The notes under the pieces were generated by a model, which saw only the letters and a list, made by a program, of their open reading frames with translations, searched no databases and was not told the origin of the DNA. The translations under genes and the position numbers were made by a program. Positions 44,710 to 53,436 of a stretch of 64,000 nucleotides of DNA are shown here, one piece after another. The stretch is from a bacterium. GTDB taxonomy: Bacteria > Vulcanimicrobiota > JABDET01. The number at the start of each line of letters is the position of its first letter. Position 1 is the first letter of the stretch. The stretch lies in the NCBI GenBank assembly GCA_021800275.1, contig JAJYZB010000007.1, positions 1 to 64,000 of the forward strand. Reading direction: 5' to 3'.

Positions 44710-45575
44710 GAGGTTTTGGCGTGACGATTTAAGAACTGCAGAAAAGAATCAGCAGGAGGAATGCGGGTTGAGAAAAAAGCCGGGTGGGTCCCTAGGCGGA
44801 AAAACTCAATTTCAAGATTTTTATAAAAGTTCACTCTTTTTTCCTGATATTCATCCCTAATTTTTTTTGAAGAAGAATCTAGAAAAAAAGGTTCGTTGGT
44901 TTCTAAATCGCGCAGCATCATTCTTCCTGATGGAGGAAGCTCCCATTCCAACGGATCTGAAATAATTAGGGGGAAAATTTCGTGTTTTTTTGATAAAGTT
45001 TTTATAAGCCAGGATGGGATCGAATCTTGAAAATCAGAAAGAATGAAAATATATCCTTTTCTTTTTAAAAGGCGCTGGAGAAAATAGAGAGCTTGCTCTA
45101 AAGAGCTTTTGCCAGGTTTTGTAAGCTCTAAGAGGTTTAAGTTTTTCTGCATGAAAATTCCTCCTTTCGCAGGAGGTGAATAAATAAGTCCAGTTTTTCC
45201 ATAAGCCATGACTCCAAACTGGTCATGATGTCCTAAGGCCAGAAAAGCTAAGAGACCAGCGATTTCATATCCTAACTCTGATTTCAGTCTTTCTTGAGTT
45301 CCAAAATTCATGGAAGGGGATTTGTCTAAAATTACAAGATAAGTTAGTTCTCGTTCTTCGCTCAGCTCTTTCACATAAGGGGTACCCATTCTGGCAGTAA
45401 CGTTCCAGTCAATTTGGCGGATGTCATCTCCCCATTGATAGGGTCTGACCTCTTTCAGCTCGACCCCCTGTCCTTTAAAAAGACTTTTATACTCTCCTGT
45501 CAGCAGTCCTTCTGTGAATCTTTTATTTTTTATTTTCAGCCGTTTTAAAAAAGTTATGAGGGAATGATTATTCAT
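44706..45575 (-). CDS. DUF58 protein of MoxR/VWA operon
   Basis: A 289-residue protein with the DUF58 signature RPYQWGDDIRQIDWNVTAR and a VWA-like core beginning LVILDKSPSM. Proteins of this kind act with MoxR ATPases. It overlaps both neighbours by four bases (ATGA). Confidence 0.92.
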   Translation of the reverse strand: MNNHSLITFLKRLKIKNKRFTEGLLTGEYKSLFKGQGVELKEVRPYQWGDDIRQIDWNVTARMGTPYVKELSEERELTYLVILDKSPSMNFGTQERLKSELGYEIAGLLAFLALGHHDQFGVMAYGKTGLIYSPPAKGGIFMQKNLNLLELTKPGKSSLEQALYFLQRLLKRKGYIFILSDFQDSIPSWLIKTLSKKHEIFPLIISDPLEWELPPSGRMMLRDLETNEPFFLDSSSKKIRDEYQEKRVNFYKNLEIEFFRLGTHPAFFSTRIPPADSFLQFLNRHAKTS

Positions 45576-46540
45576 GGAACTGCAACGCTCTGCAGAATTT
45601 TAGAAATTAAATCTTCTGTTTTGATCTCTTCCGCAAGAGCTTCATAAGATAAGATGATGCGGTGGCGAAGCACATCTGGAGCCAGTTCTTTAATATCTTC
45701 AGGTAGAACATAATCTCTTTTCTTTAAATAGGCCTCCGCTTTTGCAGAAAGAGCTAAAAATAGGGTTCCTCTTGGACTTGCTCCGTATTGAATCCAGTTT
45801 TTAAAGTTTAAATTGAAAGCAGATGGATTTCTAGTGGCTTGAATCAGATCCGCGATATAACCTTTCAGTTTTGGTTCTAAATGCACTTCACGAACTTCTT
45901 TTTGAATTTCTAAAATTAATTCGGGATTAGATACCACAGAAATTGCAGGAATTTCTGATGATGCCATTCGATCCAGAATGATCATTTCTTCTTCTTTAGA
46001 TGGATAAGTAATGACAAGTTTCAGCATAAATCTATCTACTTGAGCCTCTGGAAGGGGATAAGTTCCTTCTGTTTCAATTGGATTTTGGGTCGCCATCACA
46101 AAAAATGGAAAGGGGAGCGGGATGGATTCTCCACCGATCGTAACTTGTTTTTCTTGCATAGCTTCTAATAGAGCGCTTTGAACTTTTGCAGGGGCACGGT
46201 TAATTTCATCTGCCAGCACAAAATTCGCAAAAACAGGACCCTGCACCGTTTCAAATTTTCCATTTTTACTGTCGTAAATTTTAGTTCCAGTCAGATCCGC
46301 AGGTAGAAGATCCGGGGTAAACTGGATTCTTTTAAAGGAGGTTCCTAAAACTTTTGTCAGGGTGCGGAGGGTTAAAGTTTTTGCCAGACCTGGAACTCCT
46401 TCCAGCAAAATATGTCCGTCAGCTAAAAGAGCGGTGAGAAGCCTTCTCAATAAAACTTCCTGGCCAACAATGACTTTTCGCATTTGTACTAACGTGTCAT
46501 CTATAAATGCGCGGGTTTTTGAGATGGATTGTTCAATCAT
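45572..46540 (-). CDS. MoxR-family AAA+ ATPase
   Basis: A 322-residue AAA+ protein with Walker A GVPGLAKT, Walker B VLADEINRAP, and sensor ATQNPIETEGTYPLPEAQ. MoxR ATPases act as chaperones that insert or activate metal or substrate in partner proteins with VWA domains. The start overlaps the upstream gene by eight bases. Confidence 0.94.
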   Translation of the reverse strand: MIEQSISKTRAFIDDTLVQMRKVIVGQEVLLRRLLTALLADGHILLEGVPGLAKTLTLRTLTKVLGTSFKRIQFTPDLLPADLTGTKIYDSKNGKFETVQGPVFANFVLADEINRAPAKVQSALLEAMQEKQVTIGGESIPLPFPFFVMATQNPIETEGTYPLPEAQVDRFMLKLVITYPSKEEEMIILDRMASSEIPAISVVSNPELILEIQKEVREVHLEPKLKGYIADLIQATRNPSAFNLNFKNWIQYGASPRGTLFLALSAKAEAYLKKRDYVLPEDIKELAPDVLRHRIILSYEALAEEIKTEDLISKILQSVAVP

Positions 46541-47042
46541 GAGCTGCCCCAGTCAAAAGATTGTCTTTTGTTTTTCTAGAAGGAAAACCTAAAATTTTTC
46601 TAAAAGTGGTGAAAAGCAGCTGCCAGGCTTCCTCAGCTTTTTCTTGTTTTGCAAATTTAACCTGGTCAGATTCTTGAAGCAGGAGGGTGATATTTTGGAT
46701 TTCCTCTCGATGAGTCGATGAATTTAATTTTTGAACCGTTTCCGTTGTCGTTAGAAAAGAAGCTTCTAGATGGTATTTTTTTTGGACGTAGGCATCCACA
46801 AGAGCTGAGAAACGAGCCATTGCCTCTTTTGGCTGCTCTTGATGGAATGAACCTTCTAAAAAATTTAATTCTTGGAGGAGTTGTTCTTCCCATGGGATAG
46901 GGGACTGTCGTAAAGTTGGGGTTGGTTTTTGAGACGCTGCTTTGGTCCGTCTTAAAAAAAGCAGGATATAGGCAGCGACTGCTGAGAAAATAAAAAATCC
47001 AAGCAGCATCTCAATTTCCAAAGGTTCTGTTTTTAACATCAT
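46533..47042 (-). CDS. Membrane-anchored DUF4381-like protein
   Basis: A 169-residue protein with one helix at about residues 12-30 and a helical cytoplasmic domain, as in the small proteins often found in MoxR operons (DUF4381 type). It is the first gene of this operon as visible. Its assignment rests on operon position and general build, so it is tentative. Confidence 0.6.
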   Translation of the reverse strand: MMLKTEPLEIEMLLGFFIFSAVAAYILLFLRRTKAASQKPTPTLRQSPIPWEEQLLQELNFLEGSFHQEQPKEAMARFSALVDAYVQKKYHLEASFLTTTETVQKLNSSTHREEIQNITLLLQESDQVKFAKQEKAEEAWQLLFTTFRKILGFPSRKTKDNLLTGAAHD

Positions 47043-47078
47043 GATTTCTATTTCTCAATAAAATGAATTTTCATTTTT

Positions 47079-48497
47079 TTATTTAGGATGCGAGTAAAAA
47101 ACGATAAATCTATCAAATCCTTGATGGTCAACCAGCAGAAGAGTAGGTCCGGTGGGGTTAGTTTTCAAAAGATGTTCAAATTCCCCCACAGATTTAATAG
47201 GTTGGCGGTCCACCTGCTGGATGATGTCCCCTGGAGTAATGCCGGCTTGCTGCGCCAGGGAGTTTGGATCTACCAGGACAACCAAAAGCCCTGAGCCCAT
47301 CTGAAGATTATATTTTTGTTTTAACGAAGGAGTGATGGTTTTTAAATGCATTCCCCAAAAAGAAGGGGTTTTCACTGCTGTGGCCACTTTTTTCACTGCG
47401 GGTCTAGCGCCAATCACTACAGGCAAATACAATTTTTGTCTTCCCCTTAGAACCTCAATCATGACCTTTGTTCCTGCTTCAGTTCCAATGGTGAAATCTA
47501 AGAGCGACTGGGGGGATGAGACTTTGTGTCCATTAAAATTCACAATAACATCTCCCTGTTTAATTCCCGCTTTTGCCGCAGGTCCATTGGATATGACTTG
47601 AGCCACAAGAACTCCTTTTTTAATCCCAAAATATTTAACAAGAGAAGGGGTTAGAGGTTCCATATAAATTCCTAGATACCCATGGACGACTTTCCCTTTG
47701 GTGATCAATTGGTAAAGTTCACTTTTCACAATATTAATTGGAATGGCAAATCCGATTCCAACATCTCCTCCACTAGGGGTGGCAATCGCTGTATTCATTC
47801 CCACAATTTTTCCGTGGATATTCACAAGCGCCCCTCCAGAGTTTCCAGGGTTGATCGGGGCATCGGTTTGAATTAAATCATGGTAAATCGCCTGCGCCTG
47901 TCCATGAACAGTAATGTCTCGATTTAAAGCAGAAATAACCCCAACTGTAACAGTGGAACGAAATCCATAAGGGTTGCCTATGGCAATGGCCCACTGGCCA
48001 ACCTGAATGTGATCAGAGTTTCCCAATTTTCCAGCAGGGAGGGGATGATGGGGGTTAATTTTAAGAATCGCTAAATCAGAAATAGGGTCAACCCCCACAA
48101 TTTTTGCATTCCGATAAGTTTTACCGCTGCTTAAGATCACCGATATTTTGCTCGCATTTCTAATGACATGGTCATTGGTTAAAATATATCCATCGCTTCG
48201 AATGATCATGCCTGATCCAAGACTGGTAAATTGCTCTTTATATTGAGGGATGAAAAATTGCTTTAAAAATTGCTGAAAAGGGTTTCCCTGAAACCCATTT
48301 GCATAAGGGGCTGCAGCCGCATTGACTGTGCCCTGGGCGCTGATGTTGACGACCACCGGCGTTACTTTTTTTACAACACTCACAAACCCATTCTGGAACT
48401 GCTCTAAAAGAGATGCGCTGGATGGGCTGGTTCTAAAGGCAACAAATAAAAGAGCCAGAATTAAAATAACATAGATAAATCGCTCGTATCGAGCCAT
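47079..48497 (-). CDS. degQ: HtrA/DegP-type periplasmic serine protease
   Basis: A 472-residue protein with an N-terminal signal/anchor (about residues 7-29), a trypsin-like domain with H110 (TNDHVI), D141 (DPISDLAIL) and S220 (NPGNSGGAL), and two PDZ domains (about 275-365 and 380-465). It degrades or refolds misfolded envelope proteins. The full set of catalytic residues is present. Confidence 0.95.
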   Translation of the reverse strand: MARYERFIYVILILALLFVAFRTSPSSASLLEQFQNGFVSVVKKVTPVVVNISAQGTVNAAAAPYANGFQGNPFQQFLKQFFIPQYKEQFTSLGSGMIIRSDGYILTNDHVIRNASKISVILSSGKTYRNAKIVGVDPISDLAILKINPHHPLPAGKLGNSDHIQVGQWAIAIGNPYGFRSTVTVGVISALNRDITVHGQAQAIYHDLIQTDAPINPGNSGGALVNIHGKIVGMNTAIATPSGGDVGIGFAIPINIVKSELYQLITKGKVVHGYLGIYMEPLTPSLVKYFGIKKGVLVAQVISNGPAAKAGIKQGDVIVNFNGHKVSSPQSLLDFTIGTEAGTKVMIEVLRGRQKLYLPVVIGARPAVKKVATAVKTPSFWGMHLKTITPSLKQKYNLQMGSGLLVVLVDPNSLAQQAGITPGDIIQQVDRQPIKSVGEFEHLLKTNPTGPTLLLVDHQGFDRFIVFYSHPK

Positions 48498-48522
48498 TTT
48501 TGTTCACCTCCACAGTGATTTT

Positions 48523-49035
48523 TTATTTATTAATTTGAATTTCATTAATAACTTTTTTTACTCCTGCTACTTCTCTTGCTAGATGAGTGGCTAGCAGAGA
48601 TTGTTCTTGATGGGACACTTTTCCATTGAGGACGACAGTGCCATCATACGTCTGAACACGCAGCTTTAATCCTGCGATCCCTTCTTCAGCGACAAGCCTT
48701 TCGAAGACAAGGGATGTTATTTTAAAATCGCGAAATACCTGGACTGGTGTTCTGAGGGTATGAGTTACTTGAATCTCGTTGTTTACAGTTCTCACTCCTT
48801 TCACTTTATTGACAATTGAAAAAATTTTCGTTTCTTCTTCTTGATTGGCTTTTCCCATGAGCTGGATTTCTTTATCACTGGATCTGACTTTTATAGTGAA
48901 TAAAGCTAAAGGATATGTTTTTGCGGTTCTGCCCAGAATTTCGGCTGTGACAGCGGCATTTTTTACCCCGTTCCAGTGTCTCCAAGCCCAGTACACCCCA
49001 GCCGCTAGAATTAATATTAAAAGAATTTTTTTCAT
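48523..49035 (-). CDS. Membrane-anchored protein with two BON domains
   Basis: A 170-residue protein with an N-terminal hydrophobic helix (about residues 3-18) and two BON repeats, each ending in the G-V-x-x-V-x-N-E-I-Q motif (VKGVRTVNNEIQ and VAGVKKVINEIQ). BON domains bind phospholipid or envelope surfaces. It lies 25 bases upstream of the degQ-type gene. Confidence 0.88.
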   Translation of the reverse strand: MKKILLILILAAGVYWAWRHWNGVKNAAVTAEILGRTAKTYPLALFTIKVRSSDKEIQLMGKANQEEETKIFSIVNKVKGVRTVNNEIQVTHTLRTPVQVFRDFKITSLVFERLVAEEGIAGLKLRVQTYDGTVVLNGKVSHQEQSLLATHLAREVAGVKKVINEIQINK

Positions 49036-49082
49036 TCTTTCTTATTTCTTCTCCAAGTTCATGATTTTTCATTCTTTTAAAT

Positions 49083-49164
49083 GATTTAACACATATCGAA
49101 GCGGAAACAATCTGTTCATAATTTCCAGCTTGATTCTCGCTGTCTCAGCAGGTATAGTTAAATC
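49083..49164 (+). promoter_or_regulatory. Widely spaced inverted repeat before a large protein without signal peptide
   Basis: GATTTAAC (49083-49090) and GTTAAATC (49157-49164) are exact inverted eight-base copies. The same GTTAAATC occurs at 9178-9185 in the region before two other proteins lacking export signals. It may be a shared regulatory site; the match is short and AT-rich. Confidence 0.35.
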
Positions 49165-49200
49165 AGAGCATATAAATAAAAAAAATAGGGAGGTAAGGTT

Positions 49201-50664
49201 ATGGAAATTCAAGCAGCAGGGAAAATTTATTCAACTTTAAGGGGCGCAGATTTGACATCTTCTGCGCCAAAGGGAACAAAGTCAACATTAAAAGCAGCGG
49301 CTCAGACGCCTACAATTGACCCAACCTCGATCCAGGGCTCCTCTGGAATCCCGCCTACAGGAGCTGTTTTTGTTGGAGTTTCTCCACAGGATCAGGTTTC
49401 TATTTACCATGGCACAGTGGCAGGAGATGTGGATGCAGCGCCATCGGCTCAGGAGCTTTTAAAAACGGCGCCTGATACGGGCGGACTTACAAATGCAGAT
49501 TATATTTACAGTCAGATTTCAAAATTAAATGGCGGTGTACAGCTTCCTGTTTTTACAGATCCAAATGGGAATCAAGTCAAGTCTCTGATTTATGTTTCAG
49601 GAAGCAGTCAGGGTCCTTATGGAGCTTTTCACATTGATGATGCAGGACAGACAGGTTTTGACAAGATTGTTGTGGACAGTTTGAATGCTTCTGGAAATTA
49701 CTCTACTGGATCAAGTTTGATAAAGCCGCTTCCAAGCACTTCAGGAATGGTTTATAATGGTCCAAATGGTCTCTTTAAGGTGACAGATATATCGGATCCC
49801 AGGCTTCAATCCACTAATGCTAATCAACTTTTACAGGCGATTGCTTCACAAGAACAGTCTAATCGCGCTTTAATGACCTATCTGACCACTGGAAATCCTG
49901 CTGCGGCGCCAAGCAGACTAACAGGAGTTGTCAATAACTCCAGCTTGACAAAAGCTCAGTTGGCTCAAAAATTAACAGGATTGAACCAGAGCGTCAATTC
50001 CTTGATGAAAGCAGTGGCAGCATCAAGTCCTGGAAGACAATATTTGTCAACAGCTTTATATGCTGCTGAATTAACAGAAAGTTTTGAGCAGCTTGGCAGT
50101 TATGCTAATGCTGGACAGACTGATGGGGAGGCTTTAAGTCGCTGGACTGCTTTCAGTCTTGCTCCTGAAATTGCTCTTGTCCCTGGTTTTAACAGTGCTG
50201 TGACTCAGCAGTGGTGGCAGGATGGGCATCCGGATTGGGTAAATAATAATTCTCAAAGCGATCAATCAACAGATGGGAATGCTGCAGGAGTCATGTTCCT
50301 CGGGTTTTTAAATCATTATCTTGGAATTCCTCTAGATCAGATTATAAAAAATATGCCTGCCACACAGGGAGATAATGGATCTCCTTTAGGAGATACGTAT
50401 GTGAATTTGACCAAGCAGTATCCTAAATTGGCGGGAGAGGTCGCGCAGCTGGCTGGAAGTGGAGCCACTGGAGCAACTGGACAGGATGCGTTTAATGCGA
50501 TGATTAATCTTTTGACGAAAAATGCCGCGAATTCAAATGGGACTTTAAATCTTCCAGCAAATGGAGATCCCTATTTGAGTATGCCTGGAGCAGTAAATGG
50601 TGGATTGTACGCGACTGCTCCGGCAGCTGCCAACTCGGGGAAACCTGCAGCAGTAACAGCTTAA
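49201..50664 (+). CDS. Large uncharacterised protein without signal peptide
   Basis: A 487-residue protein with no signal peptide or membrane helix, rich in Ala, Ser, Gly, Thr, Gln and Asn. The first 90 residues look disordered. The C-terminal part contains WWQDGHPDWVNNN, a Ser/Asp stretch, then GVMFLGFLNHYLGIPLDQI, which loosely recalls a domain seen in secreted bacterial proteins that I cannot name. GGGAGG precedes the ATG at good spacing. Composition resembles the proteins at 7925-10999, suggesting a shared export route or use. Confidence 0.72.
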   Translation: MEIQAAGKIYSTLRGADLTSSAPKGTKSTLKAAAQTPTIDPTSIQGSSGIPPTGAVFVGVSPQDQVSIYHGTVAGDVDAAPSAQELLKTAPDTGGLTNADYIYSQISKLNGGVQLPVFTDPNGNQVKSLIYVSGSSQGPYGAFHIDDAGQTGFDKIVVDSLNASGNYSTGSSLIKPLPSTSGMVYNGPNGLFKVTDISDPRLQSTNANQLLQAIASQEQSNRALMTYLTTGNPAAAPSRLTGVVNNSSLTKAQLAQKLTGLNQSVNSLMKAVAASSPGRQYLSTALYAAELTESFEQLGSYANAGQTDGEALSRWTAFSLAPEIALVPGFNSAVTQQWWQDGHPDWVNNNSQSDQSTDGNAAGVMFLGFLNHYLGIPLDQIIKNMPATQGDNGSPLGDTYVNLTKQYPKLAGEVAQLAGSGATGATGQDAFNAMINLLTKNAANSNGTLNLPANGDPYLSMPGAVNGGLYATAPAAANSGKPAAVTA

Positions 50665-50694
50665 ACATTAAGAGTCAGTATCGTCTTTGATTGG

Positions 50695-50727
50695 GCGCTG
50701 CGTGAACAGGAAAAATTTCCGCAGCGC
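50695..50727. terminator. Stem-loop between convergent genes
   Basis: GCGCTGCG (50695-50702) and CGCAGCGC (50720-50727) form a perfect eight-base stem with a 17-base AT-rich loop. T-runs are weak on the + strand; on the minus strand it lies just beyond the DUF5916 gene. It may end both transcripts. Confidence 0.5.
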
Positions 50728-50749
50728 TCCAGCATTTTGGGCTCTAATT

Positions 50750-52930
50750 TTAAAAAAAAGTGTAGGTGTACTTCAGTTCAAATTTCTGGTTTTCCTGGAG
50801 AGGACTGGTGCCTGTAATTGATGACACAAATTGTGGACCTAAGATATAAATAGCATAAAGATGGCTGAAGGTTCGGAATCTCCAGTCTAAAATAGCATCT
50901 TCTGAGCCAGGGTGAGGGGCTGTAGAATCATTCTGATACTGAACCTGCAGGTTGAGATATCGAGAAAAAGCGTAAGTCAAACTGTCAGTATCCAGAATTA
51001 AGTGAATCTTTCCTGCTACTAATAGAAGGGTTTGATCACTGTGAGAATAACCGGCAGAAAAATGAATTCCAGGGTTGATACTGATGGCATAGTTAATTCC
51101 GTGTTCAGGTCCTGTAAAAGTTCTCCCCCAGTAATAACTCAAAAAATATGAAAAAAGAGAAGTTGGGTTCGAATTATAAGAAATAACGCGATCCTGAGTT
51201 ACATATTCTCCTGCTTGAACTGTAAGATTAGGGATGGGTTGGAAAGAAGCGGGAAGATTCCAATCGGTTTTATCATAAGGCTGAAAGTACAAAAAAGAGC
51301 CATCATTGAATAAAATGGTCGTATTATAATGAAAGTCAGAGTCAAAAGGTTCTCCCTGCAGAAAATTGACATGCAGAAATTCATCAAAAAATTGCACGTG
51401 GCGGATATTAAGGATTTCCGGTCTGATCGTAAATGTTTCATTCAAATCTGTTGTATTGTCATCTGAAAATTTCCGAAATCCAAGTTCAGGATTAAAATTG
51501 GGCTCTTGATCTTCTTGAAGAAAGGTAGCATTAACCCAATCATTTTGATAATCTGCCCCCAAAAGCCCTCCCCAGTTATTTCCTTTTAATCCAGGGGTAT
51601 TGGTCTCAGCAAAAAAACCTCCAATTCCAAAATGGGAATTTAAGAAATTAAGATTGTAGTCAGTCCCATAAGTATCATTATTTAATAGAGAGTCCCCTGG
51701 AACATCTTTCTGGATCCCGATAAATCCAACATAAGAACCGGATGAAAACCTCTGCTTCAATCGTTCCACTCCATAATTGATTGGAGGGGTTAGAGAAGTG
51801 GCATCCTGGCGAACCGCTAACACACCAATATCTTCATTTTCAATTGAACCATCCACTTTTAATCCCCCTTCAAGAGGAACAACAGCTCCTGTAACAGGAT
51901 CAATTCCAATATTTCTGCTGAAAAACAATTGATTTAATCCAGAAAATCCAGCATTAAAGATGTCTTCTCTTTCGAGAAAAAAAGAACGATCTTCAGGTAA
52001 ATAAAGGGGAATCGGTGAGAAATTAATCTGTTCTAAATCCGCCGGAGTTTGAGAAAAATCGGGATTGACAGTGGCTCTTCCCATGATTCCACTGGTAATT
52101 CCAAATTTATAGTCAAACCCGGAAGTTCCATAAAACCCAAAAGGTTCTGAGACATTTCTCTGATACTCTCCTGAAACGTAGGGTTCAAATAATTGAAGTT
52201 TTGTGGATTTGATTCCATGAAAAGGACCGATTGCTCCTGCTTGTGAAAGGGTATAAATACCGTAAATCCTCTGCCAGGCTGTCCATACATCCACTTCTTG
52301 TTTTCTGCGAATATCTCTCTGAAAATTAATCCCCAAGGTCGTATTTTTGCTACTGAAATTCAGGGTTGAAAAAGGGATCGCTATTTCAGCGATCCAGCCT
52401 GTTTTAACGATTTTTGCTCGGGAATGCCAGATTCCATTCCAGTTAACATCTACAAGACTCCCGTCTTCTCCGACCAGGGCATCCAATTTTGTCCCTAATG
52501 GATTGACCGCAAAAAAATACCCGTTCTGCCCGCTGTCAGTTGGATCAATAATAATTAAAAACTGATCATCAGTTCCTTGATTTCCATCTCTGACCAATTG
52601 TTTTGCCAGAATTTTAGAAGGATGGGGATCATAACAGTGAATTCCAAAATAAATCGCTGTTTTTGTATAAAGGATTCGAACTGTTGTTTTCATGGTGGCA
52701 GGTTTTCCATTATCAGGTGAATATTGAATAAAATGGGAAATAAAAGCTCCTTTTTTCCATACGGGATCTTTGAGAGTTCCTGTTAAATGAGGAGGGCGTT
52801 TGACATAAACAGGGGTAATATTTCTTGGGGCAGCATAGGATTCTATCGGAATGTATCCGACAAACAACAGGATAAACAAAAAGATCCAGAAAATTTGTGG
52901 AAGTGAAGTAAGTCGCTTTTTGAAGATCAT
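50750..52930 (-). CDS. DUF5916-type outer-membrane protein with CBM9-like domain
   Basis: A 726-residue protein with a signal peptide (about residues 12-33), a CBM9/DOMON-like beta-sandwich (about 40-240, starting near PPHLTGTLKDPVW), and a beta-barrel-like C-terminal two-thirds ending in YTYTFF, the outer-membrane signal. DUF5916 proteins combine such a domain and barrel; function is unknown. It is the last gene of the long minus-strand run. Confidence 0.82.
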   Translation of the reverse strand: MIFKKRLTSLPQIFWIFLFILLFVGYIPIESYAAPRNITPVYVKRPPHLTGTLKDPVWKKGAFISHFIQYSPDNGKPATMKTTVRILYTKTAIYFGIHCYDPHPSKILAKQLVRDGNQGTDDQFLIIIDPTDSGQNGYFFAVNPLGTKLDALVGEDGSLVDVNWNGIWHSRAKIVKTGWIAEIAIPFSTLNFSSKNTTLGINFQRDIRRKQEVDVWTAWQRIYGIYTLSQAGAIGPFHGIKSTKLQLFEPYVSGEYQRNVSEPFGFYGTSGFDYKFGITSGIMGRATVNPDFSQTPADLEQINFSPIPLYLPEDRSFFLEREDIFNAGFSGLNQLFFSRNIGIDPVTGAVVPLEGGLKVDGSIENEDIGVLAVRQDATSLTPPINYGVERLKQRFSSGSYVGFIGIQKDVPGDSLLNNDTYGTDYNLNFLNSHFGIGGFFAETNTPGLKGNNWGGLLGADYQNDWVNATFLQEDQEPNFNPELGFRKFSDDNTTDLNETFTIRPEILNIRHVQFFDEFLHVNFLQGEPFDSDFHYNTTILFNDGSFLYFQPYDKTDWNLPASFQPIPNLTVQAGEYVTQDRVISYNSNPTSLFSYFLSYYWGRTFTGPEHGINYAISINPGIHFSAGYSHSDQTLLLVAGKIHLILDTDSLTYAFSRYLNLQVQYQNDSTAPHPGSEDAILDWRFRTFSHLYAIYILGPQFVSSITGTSPLQENQKFELKYTYTFF

Positions 52931-52938
52931 TATGACGA

Positions 52939-53436
52939 CTAATTTTTTCTTAATCTTGCTTTTCCAGATTCAATAAGATTAGAGAGGACATCCACCAGGA
53001 CATCGCGATCTCTGTCGTGTTCTTCAAGGATTCCATCAAATTCTTTTTCAGAGACCATGAAAAAGATGCCATAAGAGTACTGGCCTCCTTGGATTTTATT
53101 TTTCCATATAATATGTCCTGTTATAAGAGGGGATTCAACGGCATGGGAAGAAAAAGGAGAAAAATCTAACAGCACGGTTGAGTCAAGCTGCAGATCAACT
53201 AATGTTTCCATTTGAAGCCCTTCCAGACTGAAATCGCTGATAATGCAGGTTTGCCATTTGTCATTTTCTTCTGAGTACCAAAAATTTAAAAAAAGCTGAA
53301 CAGAGTAGCGGTGATAACGCCTTCTCTCCTTTTCAGATTCTCTTTTATCTCTTCCTGGAACTGAATCCACTCTTCTTATTGTACCACGAATCTCATTCCC
53401 ATTCAATGGTTCCAGGGGGTTTTGGGGTAATGTCAT
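52939..53436 (-). CDS. PilZ-domain protein
   Basis: A 165-residue protein with the c-di-GMP motif pair RRYHRYS and DFSLEG. It may sense c-di-GMP and alter motility, adhesion or envelope processes. The reading frame overlaps the end of guaA by 44 bases; a start further in (GTG at 53370) would remove the overlap. Neither has a clear Shine-Dalgarno. Confidence 0.8.
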   Translation of the reverse strand: MTLPQNPLEPLNGNEIRGTIRRVDSVPGRDKRESEKERRRYHRYSVQLFLNFWYSEENDKWQTCIISDFSLEGLQMETLVDLQLDSTVLLDFSPFSSHAVESPLITGHIIWKNKIQGGQYSYGIFFMVSEKEFDGILEEHDRDRDVLVDVLSNLIESGKARLRKN

